DNA of 64,000 nt from Leclercia adecarboxylata. GTDB taxonomy: Bacteria; Pseudomonadota; Gammaproteobacteria; Enterobacterales; Enterobacteriaceae. The position numbers were made by a program, and so were the translations under genes. The DNA lies in contig NZ_CP098325.1 in assembly GCF_023639785.1 (NCBI RefSeq), forward strand, positions 558,001 through 622,000, given 5' to 3'. Shown here in pieces: positions 47,175 to 55,161 of the stretch; position 1 is the stretch's first letter, and the number at the start of each line of letters is the position of its first letter. The notes beneath the pieces are model-generated. The model was not told the origin of the DNA. It saw nothing but the letters and a program-made list of their open reading frames with translations, and made no database searches.

Positions 47175-47282
47175 TTAGGTTTTAGCTCCTCGCTGTGCGT
47201 TTGGCAAACAGAAGTAAATAATTTGTGATAGTGATAACAATAAATTTACACTGACTTATAATTAATGATATAAATCAGCTGG

Positions 47283-47296
47283 TTAATATTTTAATG
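47283..47296. promoter_or_regulatory. HpaR operator candidate 2
   Basis: TTAATATTTTAATG matches 13 of 14 bases of the core of the palindrome at 47157-47174. It lies 96 bp before hpaR and about 124 bp from operator 1, so looping or joint repression is possible. A half site (ATTAATGA) lies at 47261-47268. Confidence 0.6.
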
Positions 47297-47392
47297 TGAT
47301 ATCTGTTAAACTTTTCAGTCGCGCCGATGGCGTGCAGATGCAGCGTTATGCGTTGATTATTTCGTTATTAATGATGTTGAGGTGGGAGCGCC

Positions 47393-47833
47393 ATGCACGA
47401 TTCGTTAACTATCGCACTACTCCAGGCGCGGGAAACCGCGATGACCTTTTTTCGCCCGATTATCAAGCAGCAGAATCTGACGGAGCAGCAGTGGCGGATC
47501 GTGCGCGTGCTGGCGGAAAACCCGTCGATGGACTTTCACGATCTGGCGTTTCGCACCTGCATTCTGCGCCCGAGCCTGACCGGCATTCTCACGCGGATGG
47601 AGCGTGACGGGCTGGTGCTGCGCTTAAAGCCGCTTAACGACCAGCGCAAGCTGTACGTGTCGCTCACTAAAGAGGGGAACGCGCTGTATGAACGCGCCCA
47701 GGCGCAGGTGGAGGAGGCCTATCAGCGGATTGAAGCGCAATACACGCCGGAGAAAATGCAGCAGCTGACGGCGCTGCTGCAGGAATTTATTGCGCTGGGG
47801 GAGGGGGCGGTTACGCCAGAAGAAGAGGAGTAA
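47393..47833 (+). CDS. hpaR: HpaR, MarR-family repressor of the hpa meta-cleavage operon
   Basis: A 146-residue MarR protein. The winged helix is NLTEQQWRIVRVLAENPSMD (near residue 26), then RPSLTGILTRMERDGLVLRL (near 63) and NDQRKLYVSLTKEG (near 83). HpaR represses hpaG and itself until 4-hydroxyphenylacetate or a related inducer binds. Convergent with the next gene, six bases apart. Confidence 0.95.
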   Translation: MHDSLTIALLQARETAMTFFRPIIKQQNLTEQQWRIVRVLAENPSMDFHDLAFRTCILRPSLTGILTRMERDGLVLRLKPLNDQRKLYVSLTKEGNALYERAQAQVEEAYQRIEAQYTPEKMQQLTALLQEFIALGEGAVTPEEEE

Positions 47834-47839
47834 CGCCTG

Positions 47840-49054
47840 TCAGAACAGGGTTTCCAGCTCTGCCAGCACGTTGTACTCGTCATCCACCAGCAGCAGCGTT
47901 TTCCACTTATCAAAGGTCAGACACGGATGAGACGTGCCGAACACCAGAATATCGCCAACCTGTACGTCACTGCCCGGGCTAAGGTGCAGCATGCAGTGCT
48001 GATCCATGATCCCTGTGCTTGCGATCCCCTCCGCCGACAGCTGCGCGCCGTGACGATAACGGGCGATGGGCTGCGGCAGACCGGCATCAAAGGCGCAGTC
48101 GCGTTTGCCGAAATTGACCACCGCGCGGTCCGCTTCCGGTACCGACTGGACCATCGCGACCAGCTCCAGCGCCGAGGTTAAATCACCGCCCAGATCGCAG
48201 GCGATCGGATCCCGGGCGATCAGCGCCTGCTGGGCGTCGTCGTAGATCCCCCGGTCGTGAGTGATATAGCAGCCAGGGCGGATAACGATCCGGCACTGGG
48301 CAGGTTTTTCCGCCGCCAGCCAGATGTTACACACCACGTCATACCACACCGTCCCCGCCCCGGTGAGGATAAACTCGCCTTTTACCAGCGGCGCCATCCG
48401 GCAGGCGAGTTCAGCGGCCTTGCGCAGCAGGGCTTCCACCTGCGGCTGCGGATCGTCGCCGTGTAACACCCCTTCGTACAGCTCGAGTCCGCGCAGCTTC
48501 AGGCCTGGCAGGTCAGCAACCGCCTGGGCCAGAGCCAGAGCGTCGTCGGTGCTGCGACAGCCGCAGCGCCCGCCGGCAACACCCAGTTCAATCAGTACGT
48601 CCAGCGTTTGCTGGCGTTCGGCGAAAAATGCCGACAGGACGCGGGCATTAGCGAGGCTATCCACGCAGCAGATGAAATCCGCCGCCCGGTAATGGGCTTT
48701 GAGCTGCGATACCACCTGCATATTGGCCTTACCGACCAGTTGATTGACCATCAGCACCCGGCTTACGCCGCTGGCCATGGCTGCGCTGGCCTGCCAGGCG
48801 CTGCCTACGCCGATCCCCCACGCCCCGGCCCGCTGCTGCGCCTGAAAAATCCACGGCGTCATTGTCGTTTTGCCATGGGGTGCCAGCGAAACACCGCGTG
48901 CGTCAGCGTAGCGCTGCATCCAGGCGATATTATTTTCCAGCGCCGTTTTTTTCAGCAGGGCGGCGGGAAGGCAAACGTCCTCTGCCAGCAGGTTGGCGGG
49001 GGAGGACATCAGCGCGGCTTTGTGTGGAATAAGCGTTTCTGAATGGTATTTCAT
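47840..49054 (-). CDS. fold-III PLP enzyme, D-threonine aldolase/DSD1-like amino-acid deaminase
   Basis: A 404-residue enzyme of the alanine-racemase-N/DSD1 type. The PLP lysine lies in SLAPHGKTTMTPW (near residue 62). The C-terminal beta domain has the zinc-ligand pattern of D-serine dehydratases, DQHC (near 348) and SHPC (near 374). Relatives dehydrate/deaminate D-serine or D-threo-3-hydroxyaspartate, and one branch acts on D-glucosaminate. A start at the internal Met near residue 16 (MSSPANLL) is possible. It diverges from the D-aminoacylase gene across 200 bp. With dgoK/dgoA nearby I infer a 2-amino-2-deoxy-aldonate as substrate; ordinary D-amino acids remain possible. Confidence 0.75.
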   Translation of the reverse strand: MKYHSETLIPHKAALMSSPANLLAEDVCLPAALLKKTALENNIAWMQRYADARGVSLAPHGKTTMTPWIFQAQQRAGAWGIGVGSAWQASAAMASGVSRVLMVNQLVGKANMQVVSQLKAHYRAADFICCVDSLANARVLSAFFAERQQTLDVLIELGVAGGRCGCRSTDDALALAQAVADLPGLKLRGLELYEGVLHGDDPQPQVEALLRKAAELACRMAPLVKGEFILTGAGTVWYDVVCNIWLAAEKPAQCRIVIRPGCYITHDRGIYDDAQQALIARDPIACDLGGDLTSALELVAMVQSVPEADRAVVNFGKRDCAFDAGLPQPIARYRHGAQLSAEGIASTGIMDQHCMLHLSPGSDVQVGDILVFGTSHPCLTFDKWKTLLLVDDEYNVLAELETLF

Positions 49055-49254
49055 AACATTATCCTTGCAGGGTTTATGTGCGGATTAAGGCTGAGTATCA
49101 TTTTTAATATGTTGATATATAAGGTTTTTATAAAATTATGTTATCCAGTGTGAATAAAAGTATCACAAAACGATCTGGTTTTTGCGTAGTTTTCCACTGT
49201 TTTTCCGCCTTGTAAATGGTTAACTTGTCGTCAGAGTTGAAAGGGAGTATTGCG

Positions 49255-50715
49255 ATGAAAGTTGACTGGCTTTTCAAAAACGTCACGGTAATCGACGGCA
49301 GCGGCGGACCACAGTTTCGCGGCGACGTTGCGGTACAGGGTGACCGTATTGTGGCTATCGCCCCCGGGCTGGATCTGGCCGCGGAGCAGGTGATTGAGGG
49401 GCAGGGCCGCGTGCTGGCGCCGGGCTTTATTGATGTGCACACCCATGACGATATTAACGTCATCCGTATGCCGGAATATTTGCCCAAGCTGAGCCAGGGG
49501 ATCACCACGGTGATTGTCGGCAACTGCGGGATCAGCGCCGCCACGGCGACCCTGCGCGATGGCGTACCGGACCCGATGAATCTGCTGGGGGAGCAGGATC
49601 AGTTTATCTATCCCACGGTAGAGGCGTACGCCCACGCGGTGGAGGCGGCAAAACCGGCGCTGAACGTCGGAACCCTGATTGGCCACACCGCGCTGCGTAA
49701 TAACCACATGAACGATCTGTTTCGCCCGGCAACCGAGGCCGAAATTGCCGGCATGCGCGGGCAACTGCGCGAGGCGCTGCGCCAGGGCGCGCTGGGGCTG
49801 AGCACCGGTCTGGCCTATGCCAGCGCGTTTCAGTCCACTACCGAAGAGGTGATGGCTCTGGCGGAAGAGCTGGCGGCAGAGAAGGGGATCTACACCACCC
49901 ACCTGCGCTCGGAGTTTGAACCGATCCTGGAGGCCCTCGACGAGGCGTTTCGCATCGGTCGCCACGGCAAGGTGCCTGTCGTGGTGTCGCACCATAAATG
50001 CGCCGGGGCGAAAAACTGGGGTCGCACGAAGGAAACCCTGGCCTTCTTCGATGAGATGCGCCAGCGTCAGGAGATCGCCTGCGACTGTTACCCCTATTCC
50101 GCCAGCTCCTCGACGCTGGATCTGAAACAGGTCACTGACGAGTTCGATATCGTCATCACCTGGTCTGAATCCCGGCCGGACCAGGCCGGGAAAACGCTGC
50201 AGCAAATCGCCGACGGCTGGCAGGTAAGCCTGCATGAGGCGGCGACGCGGCTGATGCCCGCGGGGGCGATCTACTACAACATGGACGAGCAGGACGTGCG
50301 GCGGGTGTTGCGTTATCCGGTGACGATGATCGGCTCCGATGGCCTGCCGAACGATCCGATGCCGCATCCTCGCCTGTGGGGCGCTTTCCCGCGGGTATTG
50401 GGCCACTACAGCCGGGATGAACAGCTGTTTTCGCTGACCACCGCCATTCACAAAATGACCGGGCTGTCGGCGGCGCGTTTCCAGCTGGCAGATCGTGGCC
50501 TGGTGAAGGTGGGCTACTTCGCCGATCTGGTGTTGTTTGACCCGCAGACGGTGCGCGATGTCGCCACCTTCTCCGATCCGAAACAACCGGCGGAGGGCAT
50601 TGAGGCGGTGATGGTGAACGGCGTAATGAGCTACGGCAGCGACAAAAAAATTACCGGGCGCGCAGGGCGTTTCCTGCGCCGCCAGATGAACGAAGGAGTG
50701 AAGAATGAGCATTAA
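49255..50715 (+). CDS. N-acyl-D-amino-acid deacylase (amidohydrolase)
   Basis: A 486-residue amidohydrolase of the D-aminoacylase subgroup. Metal and catalytic motifs are PGFIDVHTHDD (near residue 56), IVGNCGIS (near 88), HLRSE (near 213), VSHHKCAG (near 243) and the Asp in IGSDGLPNDP (near 361). It hydrolyses N-acyl groups from D-configured amino acids. I start at 49255 after GGGAG; the upstream extension is short and untypical. It heads the operon and overlaps ridA by 11 bp. The N-acyl substrate is probably an N-acetylated amino-sugar acid (inference from dgoKA). Confidence 0.85.
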   Translation: MKVDWLFKNVTVIDGSGGPQFRGDVAVQGDRIVAIAPGLDLAAEQVIEGQGRVLAPGFIDVHTHDDINVIRMPEYLPKLSQGITTVIVGNCGISAATATLRDGVPDPMNLLGEQDQFIYPTVEAYAHAVEAAKPALNVGTLIGHTALRNNHMNDLFRPATEAEIAGMRGQLREALRQGALGLSTGLAYASAFQSTTEEVMALAEELAAEKGIYTTHLRSEFEPILEALDEAFRIGRHGKVPVVVSHHKCAGAKNWGRTKETLAFFDEMRQRQEIACDCYPYSASSSTLDLKQVTDEFDIVITWSESRPDQAGKTLQQIADGWQVSLHEAATRLMPAGAIYYNMDEQDVRRVLRYPVTMIGSDGLPNDPMPHPRLWGAFPRVLGHYSRDEQLFSLTTAIHKMTGLSAARFQLADRGLVKVGYFADLVLFDPQTVRDVATFSDPKQPAEGIEAVMVNGVMSYGSDKKITGRAGRFLRRQMNEGVKNEH

Positions 50716-51097
50716 ACGATATGGTGTGGAAGGCGGAACCGGCACCGGTGGACAGCATTTGCCCTTTGCCCGCGCGGTAGAAGCCGGGGGCTGGCTGTAC
50801 GTCTCCGGCCAGACGCCAATGAAAAATGGCGAAGTGGTGGAGGGGGGCATTGTCGACCAGTCGCGTCTGGCGATCCAGAACTGCGTCGATATCATGACCG
50901 AAGCGGGTTATACCCTGGCGGATGTGGTTCACGTCAAAGTTATCCTGACCGATTCGCGCTATTTCCAGTCGTTCAACAAAGTGTTCCGCGAATTCTTTGG
51001 CGAGCATCCGCCTGCGCGTATTTGCTGTGTGGCCGATCTGGTGGTGGATTGCAAAGTGGAAGTGGATGTCACCTGTTATAACGCCAGTCGCGTGTAA
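50705..51097 (+). CDS. RidA/YjgF-family enamine-imine deaminase
   Basis: A 130-residue RidA protein. The conserved Arg is in PPARICCVADL near residue 103, with VSGQTPM near 36. RidA hydrolyses reactive enamine/imine products released by PLP dehydratases. Its place between a deacylase and the transporter, next to a fold-III PLP dehydratase, points to a dedicated role in clearing the product of that enzyme. Confidence 0.88.
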   Translation: MSIKRYGVEGGTGTGGQHLPFARAVEAGGWLYVSGQTPMKNGEVVEGGIVDQSRLAIQNCVDIMTEAGYTLADVVHVKVILTDSRYFQSFNKVFREFFGEHPPARICCVADLVVDCKVEVDVTCYNASRV

Positions 51098-51122
51098 ATA
51101 ATTAAATATAAATATGATTTTT

Positions 51123-51146
51123 GAGCGCTGAAATAATTCAGCGCTC
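51123..51146 (+). promoter_or_regulatory. strong stem-loop between ridA and the symporter gene
   Basis: GAGCGCTGAA and TTCAGCGCTC form a perfect 10-bp stem with loop ATAA. No T run follows, so it is more likely an RNA-processing or stabilising stem than a full terminator. It splits the operon into an upstream and a downstream part. Confidence 0.6.
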
Positions 51147-51191
51147 CGTAACTGCTTACCTTTTATTCCCTCAACTGGCAGGATGTGAAAT

Positions 51192-52682
51192 ATGAACAGT
51201 CATGTCTTTTTAGTCGGCTTTATTCTCTATGCGTTGGCGATGATCTGGTTAGGTTGGTACGTTTCACGTCATCAAAAAAGCGGTGAAGATTTTTTACTGG
51301 GCGGCCGCTCTCTGCCGCTGTTTTTAACCCTGGGCTCAACGGTTGCGACCATGGTCGGCACCGGTTCAAGCATGGGCGCCGTGGGCTTTGGCTACAGCAA
51401 CGGCTGGGCCGGAATGCTGTATGGCGTTGGCGGGGCGATCGGTATATTACTGGTCGCCTGGCTTTTTGCTCCGGTCCGAAAGTTACGTTTTATGACCATG
51501 AGCGAAGAACTTTCTTATTATACCGGGGGCAGCCATTTAATTAAAAATATCGTTGGCATAATGATATTTGTTGCCTCCATTGGCTGGCTCGGAGCGCATA
51601 TTCTTGGCGGGAGTATGTATCTCTCCTGGGCAACGGGAATTAATCTGACGCTGGCGAAGATTATTATTTCTTTGGCCTTCGCGATCTATGTGATTATCGG
51701 GGGTTACTCTGCAGTGGTCTGGACCGATACTATCCAGGCGTTAATCCTGTTCTTCGGTTTTATTCTGATGGCGATCCTGGCCGTGGTGCACGTGGGCGGC
51801 TGGGATGCCATTGTCCAGGCCATGGACCCGAAAGCGATGAGCCTGTTTGCGATTGATAAACTCGGGGCGATCCCGGCCCTGTCGCTGGCGATGGTGATTT
51901 GCGTTGGCGTGCTGGCGACCCCCTCTTACCGTCAACGCATCTACTCCGGGAAAGACGTCTCGTCGGTGCGCCGTTCGTTTATTTACACCGGCGTGCTGTA
52001 TCTGTTCTTCTCCGTGTTACCGGCGATTATCGGCATGGCGGCGTGGACCATGAATCCGAACCTTGCCAACAGTAACTACGCCTTCCTGTTCGCGACCAGC
52101 TTCTTACCGGCCATTCTCGGGCTGGTGGTGCTGATTGCCGGGCTTTCCGCCACCATGTCCTCGGCCAGCTCCGATGCGATAGCCGCGGTTGCCATCATGA
52201 TGCGCGACGTTTATACCCTGGTCACCGGGAAAATGCCGCCAGAGCACAAAGCCATTACCCTGTCCCGCTGGATGCTGGCGTTCGTGATCGGGCTGGCCCT
52301 GATCTGCGCCCTGACCTCGAACGATATCATCAGCTATATCACCAAAATGATCTCGATGCTGATGTCCGGCCTGTTCGTCTGCTCCATTCTGGGCCGCTTC
52401 TGGCTGCGGTTTAACTGGCAGGGGGCGCTCACGGCACTGCTGAGCGGCATGCTGGTGTCAATTGTGATTCTGGTCAAGGGCGACTGGCTGGCGTACTGGG
52501 GTAATCCCTGCATCCCGTCGGTGCTGGGGAGCCTTGTCTCCTCGGTGTTTGTCACCCTGATGACCCCGGCGAGCAAAATCAGCCGCCAGCAGGCGCTGGA
52601 GATGATCACCCGGGAGCGTGAAGGCCAGGCGGTCCCGGCTAAAACGATATCAACGGCGCAGGTTTCAGGGGAGGCCCGGTGA
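51192..52682 (+). CDS. sodium:solute symporter (SSS) family transporter
   Basis: A 496-residue inner-membrane protein with about 13 helices. Typical are the N-terminal SGEDFLLGGRSLPLFLTLGS near residue 30 and the sodium-site region AGLSATMSSASSDAIAAVA near 318. It imports an organic solute with sodium. The substrate is probably the N-acylated compound degraded by the surrounding enzymes. Its stop overlaps the GTG start of dgoK (GTGA). Confidence 0.88.
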   Translation: MNSHVFLVGFILYALAMIWLGWYVSRHQKSGEDFLLGGRSLPLFLTLGSTVATMVGTGSSMGAVGFGYSNGWAGMLYGVGGAIGILLVAWLFAPVRKLRFMTMSEELSYYTGGSHLIKNIVGIMIFVASIGWLGAHILGGSMYLSWATGINLTLAKIIISLAFAIYVIIGGYSAVVWTDTIQALILFFGFILMAILAVVHVGGWDAIVQAMDPKAMSLFAIDKLGAIPALSLAMVICVGVLATPSYRQRIYSGKDVSSVRRSFIYTGVLYLFFSVLPAIIGMAAWTMNPNLANSNYAFLFATSFLPAILGLVVLIAGLSATMSSASSDAIAAVAIMMRDVYTLVTGKMPPEHKAITLSRWMLAFVIGLALICALTSNDIISYITKMISMLMSGLFVCSILGRFWLRFNWQGALTALLSGMLVSIVILVKGDWLAYWGNPCIPSVLGSLVSSVFVTLMTPASKISRQQALEMITREREGQAVPAKTISTAQVSGEAR

Positions 52683-53551
52683 AGGACTATATTGCCGTCG
52701 ACTGGGGCTCCACCCAGCTACGTGGCTGGTTGATCCGCCGCGGGGAGTGCGTCGACACAAAACAGCTGCCGCTGGGTATCACCCGCCTTAACGGCCAGTC
52801 GCCCGCCGACGTTTTTCATCAGCATCTGGCTGCCTGGCGCGGCGAAGAGCGCCTCCCGGTGCTGATGGCCGGGATGATTGGCAGCGATGCGGGCTGGCAG
52901 GCGGTGCCGTATCTCGCCTGTCCGGCGGCGATTGATGCGCCGGGAGAGCAGCTGTTTGCCGTCGCTGACGAGGTGTGGATCATTCCCGGTCTTAAGATTG
53001 AGCAGGCGGGGGAGTACAACGTGATGCGCGGGGAAGAGACCCAGCTGCTGGGGGCCTGGCACTTAGCCCCGGCGGAGTGCTACGTGATGCCGGGCACCCA
53101 CTGCAAATGGGTGCAGGTGGAGCAGGGTGTGGTGCGTCATTTCGCCACCGCGATGACCGGCGAACTGCATCATCTGTTGCTCAGCCAGTCCCTGCTCGGC
53201 AAGCAGCTTCCGGCCCAGCAGCCGGATGAGGCGGCATTCGAACAAGGGCTGGAGAAAGGCCTGGCGCAGCCGTCTTTGATCGGCGAGCTGTTTGTCGCCA
53301 GGGCGGCGCGGGTGCTGGGTGCCCTGGGGGCAACCTCAGTGAGCGACTATCTCTCCGGGCTGCTTATTGGCGCTGAAGTTGCGGCTATGGGACAGCGTTA
53401 CCGGACCTCAAACGTCACCCTGATTGGGGACCCGGCGCTGAACAGCCGCTATTACCGGGCGATGACGGCCTGCGGGATGACGGTTAACCGCTGTAATGGC
53501 GATGAGGCACTGCTTAACGGGATGGCGAGGATCATGAATGGACAGCATTAA
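52679..53551 (+). CDS. dgoK: 2-dehydro-3-deoxygalactonokinase
   Basis: A 290-residue DgoK-family kinase. The start is GTG at 52679, overlapping the symporter stop by 4 bp, after GGGGAGG. The phosphate-binding start YIAVDWGSTQLRGWLI and VMPGTHCKWVQVE near residue 135 are typical. It phosphorylates 2-keto-3-deoxy-D-galactonate. It overlaps dgoA by 14 bp. No galactonate dehydratase gene is present, so the keto-deoxy acid must come from another reaction. Confidence 0.9.
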   Translation: MKDYIAVDWGSTQLRGWLIRRGECVDTKQLPLGITRLNGQSPADVFHQHLAAWRGEERLPVLMAGMIGSDAGWQAVPYLACPAAIDAPGEQLFAVADEVWIIPGLKIEQAGEYNVMRGEETQLLGAWHLAPAECYVMPGTHCKWVQVEQGVVRHFATAMTGELHHLLLSQSLLGKQLPAQQPDEAAFEQGLEKGLAQPSLIGELFVARAARVLGALGATSVSDYLSGLLIGAEVAAMGQRYRTSNVTLIGDPALNSRYYRAMTACGMTVNRCNGDEALLNGMARIMNGQH

Positions 53552-54146
53552 ACTGGTGGCAATTTTGCGCGGCATACGCCCCGCAGAGGCGGCGGAGCAC
53601 GTTGATACCCTGATTAGCACGGGGTTCCGCTATATCGAAATCCCGCTTAATTCGCCCGACTGGCAGCAGAGCATTCCGCAGATGGTGGCGCGATTTGGCG
53701 GCCAGGCGACGATCGGCGCAGGCACGGTGCTGAAGGTGGAGCAGGTCGATTTTCTGGCTGCTGCCGGGGCGAAACTTATCGTCACGCCCAATACCCAGCC
53801 CGCGGTGATCCGCCGGGCGGTGGCGCAGGGGATGCTGGTCTGCGCCGGGTGTGCAACGGCAACGGAGGCGTTTACTGCTCTGGATGCCGGGGCGCAGTGG
53901 CTGAAGATATTTCCCTCCTCCGCTTTTGGTCCGGCGTACATTCAGGCGCTGAAGGCCGTTTTGCCCCCGGCGGTGCCGGTGCTGGCGGTAGGGGGAGTGA
54001 CGCCAGAGAATCTCACCACCTGGATTGAGGCCGGTTGCGCCGGAGCAGGGCTGGGGAGCGATCTCTATCGGGCCGGACAAACCGCGGAGCGCACCCGCCA
54101 GCAGGCAGAGCGCTTTATGGCTGCCAGCGGGGCGCTAGTCCCCTAA
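53538..54146 (+). CDS. dgoA: 2-dehydro-3-deoxy-6-phosphogalactonate aldolase
   Basis: A 202-residue class I aldolase of the KDPG/KDPGal family. Motifs are VAILRGIRP near residue 7, GAGTVLKVEQVD near 57, the Schiff-base Lys in WLKIFPSSAFGP near 120 and AVGGVTPENL. It splits KDPGal into pyruvate and glyceraldehyde 3-phosphate. It is the aldolase alone, not fused to a dehydratase. Its end overlaps the end of the convergent regulator by 12 bp. Confidence 0.92.
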   Translation: MDSIKLVAILRGIRPAEAAEHVDTLISTGFRYIEIPLNSPDWQQSIPQMVARFGGQATIGAGTVLKVEQVDFLAAAGAKLIVTPNTQPAVIRRAVAQGMLVCAGCATATEAFTALDAGAQWLKIFPSSAFGPAYIQALKAVLPPAVPVLAVGGVTPENLTTWIEAGCAGAGLGSDLYRAGQTAERTRQQAERFMAASGALVP

Positions 54147-54998
54147 CGGCTGGCGATCGACGCCGCCGCGGTGGCTGTCGAGAGCCAGCTTAATGCGCCG
54201 CAGCCGGCTTTTTGCCTGAGTTTTGTTGGCCATCGCCAGTTCGGTGGCCAGCACATCCACCATCGCCAGCATCGCATAGCGCGAAGTGCTGGGCTTGAAG
54301 ATATAGTCATTTTCCCGTACCAGCAGGGGCAGCACCAGATCGGCCTGTTCCGCCAGCGGTGTCCCGGCGGGGGTAATGGCAATCACCTTCGCGCCGTACT
54401 GCCTGGCGATGGCCGCGCTTTCGATGATCTCCCGGGTATAGCCTCCCAGTGACAGGACGATAACCACATCATCCGGCGTCACCGCAGAACTCATCATCCG
54501 CACCAGCAGCCCGTCGCTCTGGCTTACCACTGGCAGGCCGAGGCGAAACAGGCGATACTGGATCTCCTGGGCGCAAATCGTCGAGCCGCCGCCCATCCCG
54601 AGGGCGAGGATCTGCCGCGCATCGCTCAGCCAGCTAACGGCCCGCTTCAGCGCATCCAGATCCAGCGCCCGGCGGTTGGTCTCCAGCACGCTGATAATCG
54701 ACTCGTAGATCCCCTGCACGCCGTCCAGATCCGGGACATCGAGGATAAAGCGCTGCCCGACCGCCAGGGACTGCGCCAGCTTTATCTTCAGCTCGCGAAC
54801 ATCCTTACAGCCCAACGCCCGGGCAAAACGGGTCACCGAGGCCTGGCTGGTATGGGTCAGGCGTGCCAGCTCTGCAATAGGCAGTTCCGCCGCGGTAGCG
54901 ACATCATCCAGAATAAACTGCGCGATGCGCTTTTCAGTCGCCGTCAGCTCAACAAAACGATCGGTAATGCAGGAAATGATATCGATTGACCAGGTCAT
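54135..54998 (-). CDS. MurR/RpiR-family regulator of the amino-sugar-acid cluster
   Basis: A 287-residue regulator. An N-terminal HTH_6 domain (LTATEKRIAQFILDDV near residue 18, then TSQASVTRFARALGCKDVRELK near 50) is followed by a SIS sugar-phosphate-binding domain (LALGMGGGSTICAQEIQYRL near 135, then VIVLSLGGYTREI near 178). RpiR proteins respond to phosphosugars, so a pathway intermediate such as KDPGal is a natural ligand. It probably controls the neighbouring operon. A palindrome lies 26 bp before its start. Confidence 0.85.
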   Translation of the reverse strand: MTWSIDIISCITDRFVELTATEKRIAQFILDDVATAAELPIAELARLTHTSQASVTRFARALGCKDVRELKIKLAQSLAVGQRFILDVPDLDGVQGIYESIISVLETNRRALDLDALKRAVSWLSDARQILALGMGGGSTICAQEIQYRLFRLGLPVVSQSDGLLVRMMSSAVTPDDVVIVLSLGGYTREIIESAAIARQYGAKVIAITPAGTPLAEQADLVLPLLVRENDYIFKPSTSRYAMLAMVDVLATELAMANKTQAKSRLRRIKLALDSHRGGVDRQPLGD

Positions 54999-55023
54999 AG
55001 GGGTATCAACGGATTAATGAGGA

Positions 55024-55040
55024 ATGGTACTTTGTACCAT
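55024..55040. promoter_or_regulatory. palindrome upstream of the RpiR gene, possible operator
   Basis: ATGGTAC-TTT-GTACCAT is a perfect 7-bp inverted repeat with a 3-base spacer, 26 bp before the rpiR-type gene and 64 bp before the tsr promoter. I did not find a second exact copy before 47840-49254. Confidence 0.5.
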
Positions 55041-55103
55041 ATTTAATCGATGAAAGCAGTGCGTCTGTCGCGCTACTCACTTCAGTCATCGACACAATTT
55101 CCG

Positions 55104-55130
55104 TAAAGTTTTTGCTTTCCAGGCCGAAAA
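55104..55130 (+). promoter_or_regulatory. sigma-28 (FliA) promoter of tsr
   Basis: TAAAGTTT, an 11-base spacer and GCCGAAAA match the flagellar sigma-28 consensus TAAAGTTT-N11-GCCGATAA at all but one base. The tsr ATG follows 31 bp later, after a GGTGGGAAAG ribosome-binding region. Confidence 0.88.
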
Positions 55131-55161
55131 ATCTGTACCAGTCCGGTGGGAAAGAGAAAAC

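Noticed and set aside
49231..50895. A long minus-strand open frame (554 codons) opposite the deacylase gene
   Set aside because: It is the antisense shadow of a GC-rich gene: its product is rich in His, Arg and Gln, shows no domain, and spans the stop of the real gene and the start of ridA.
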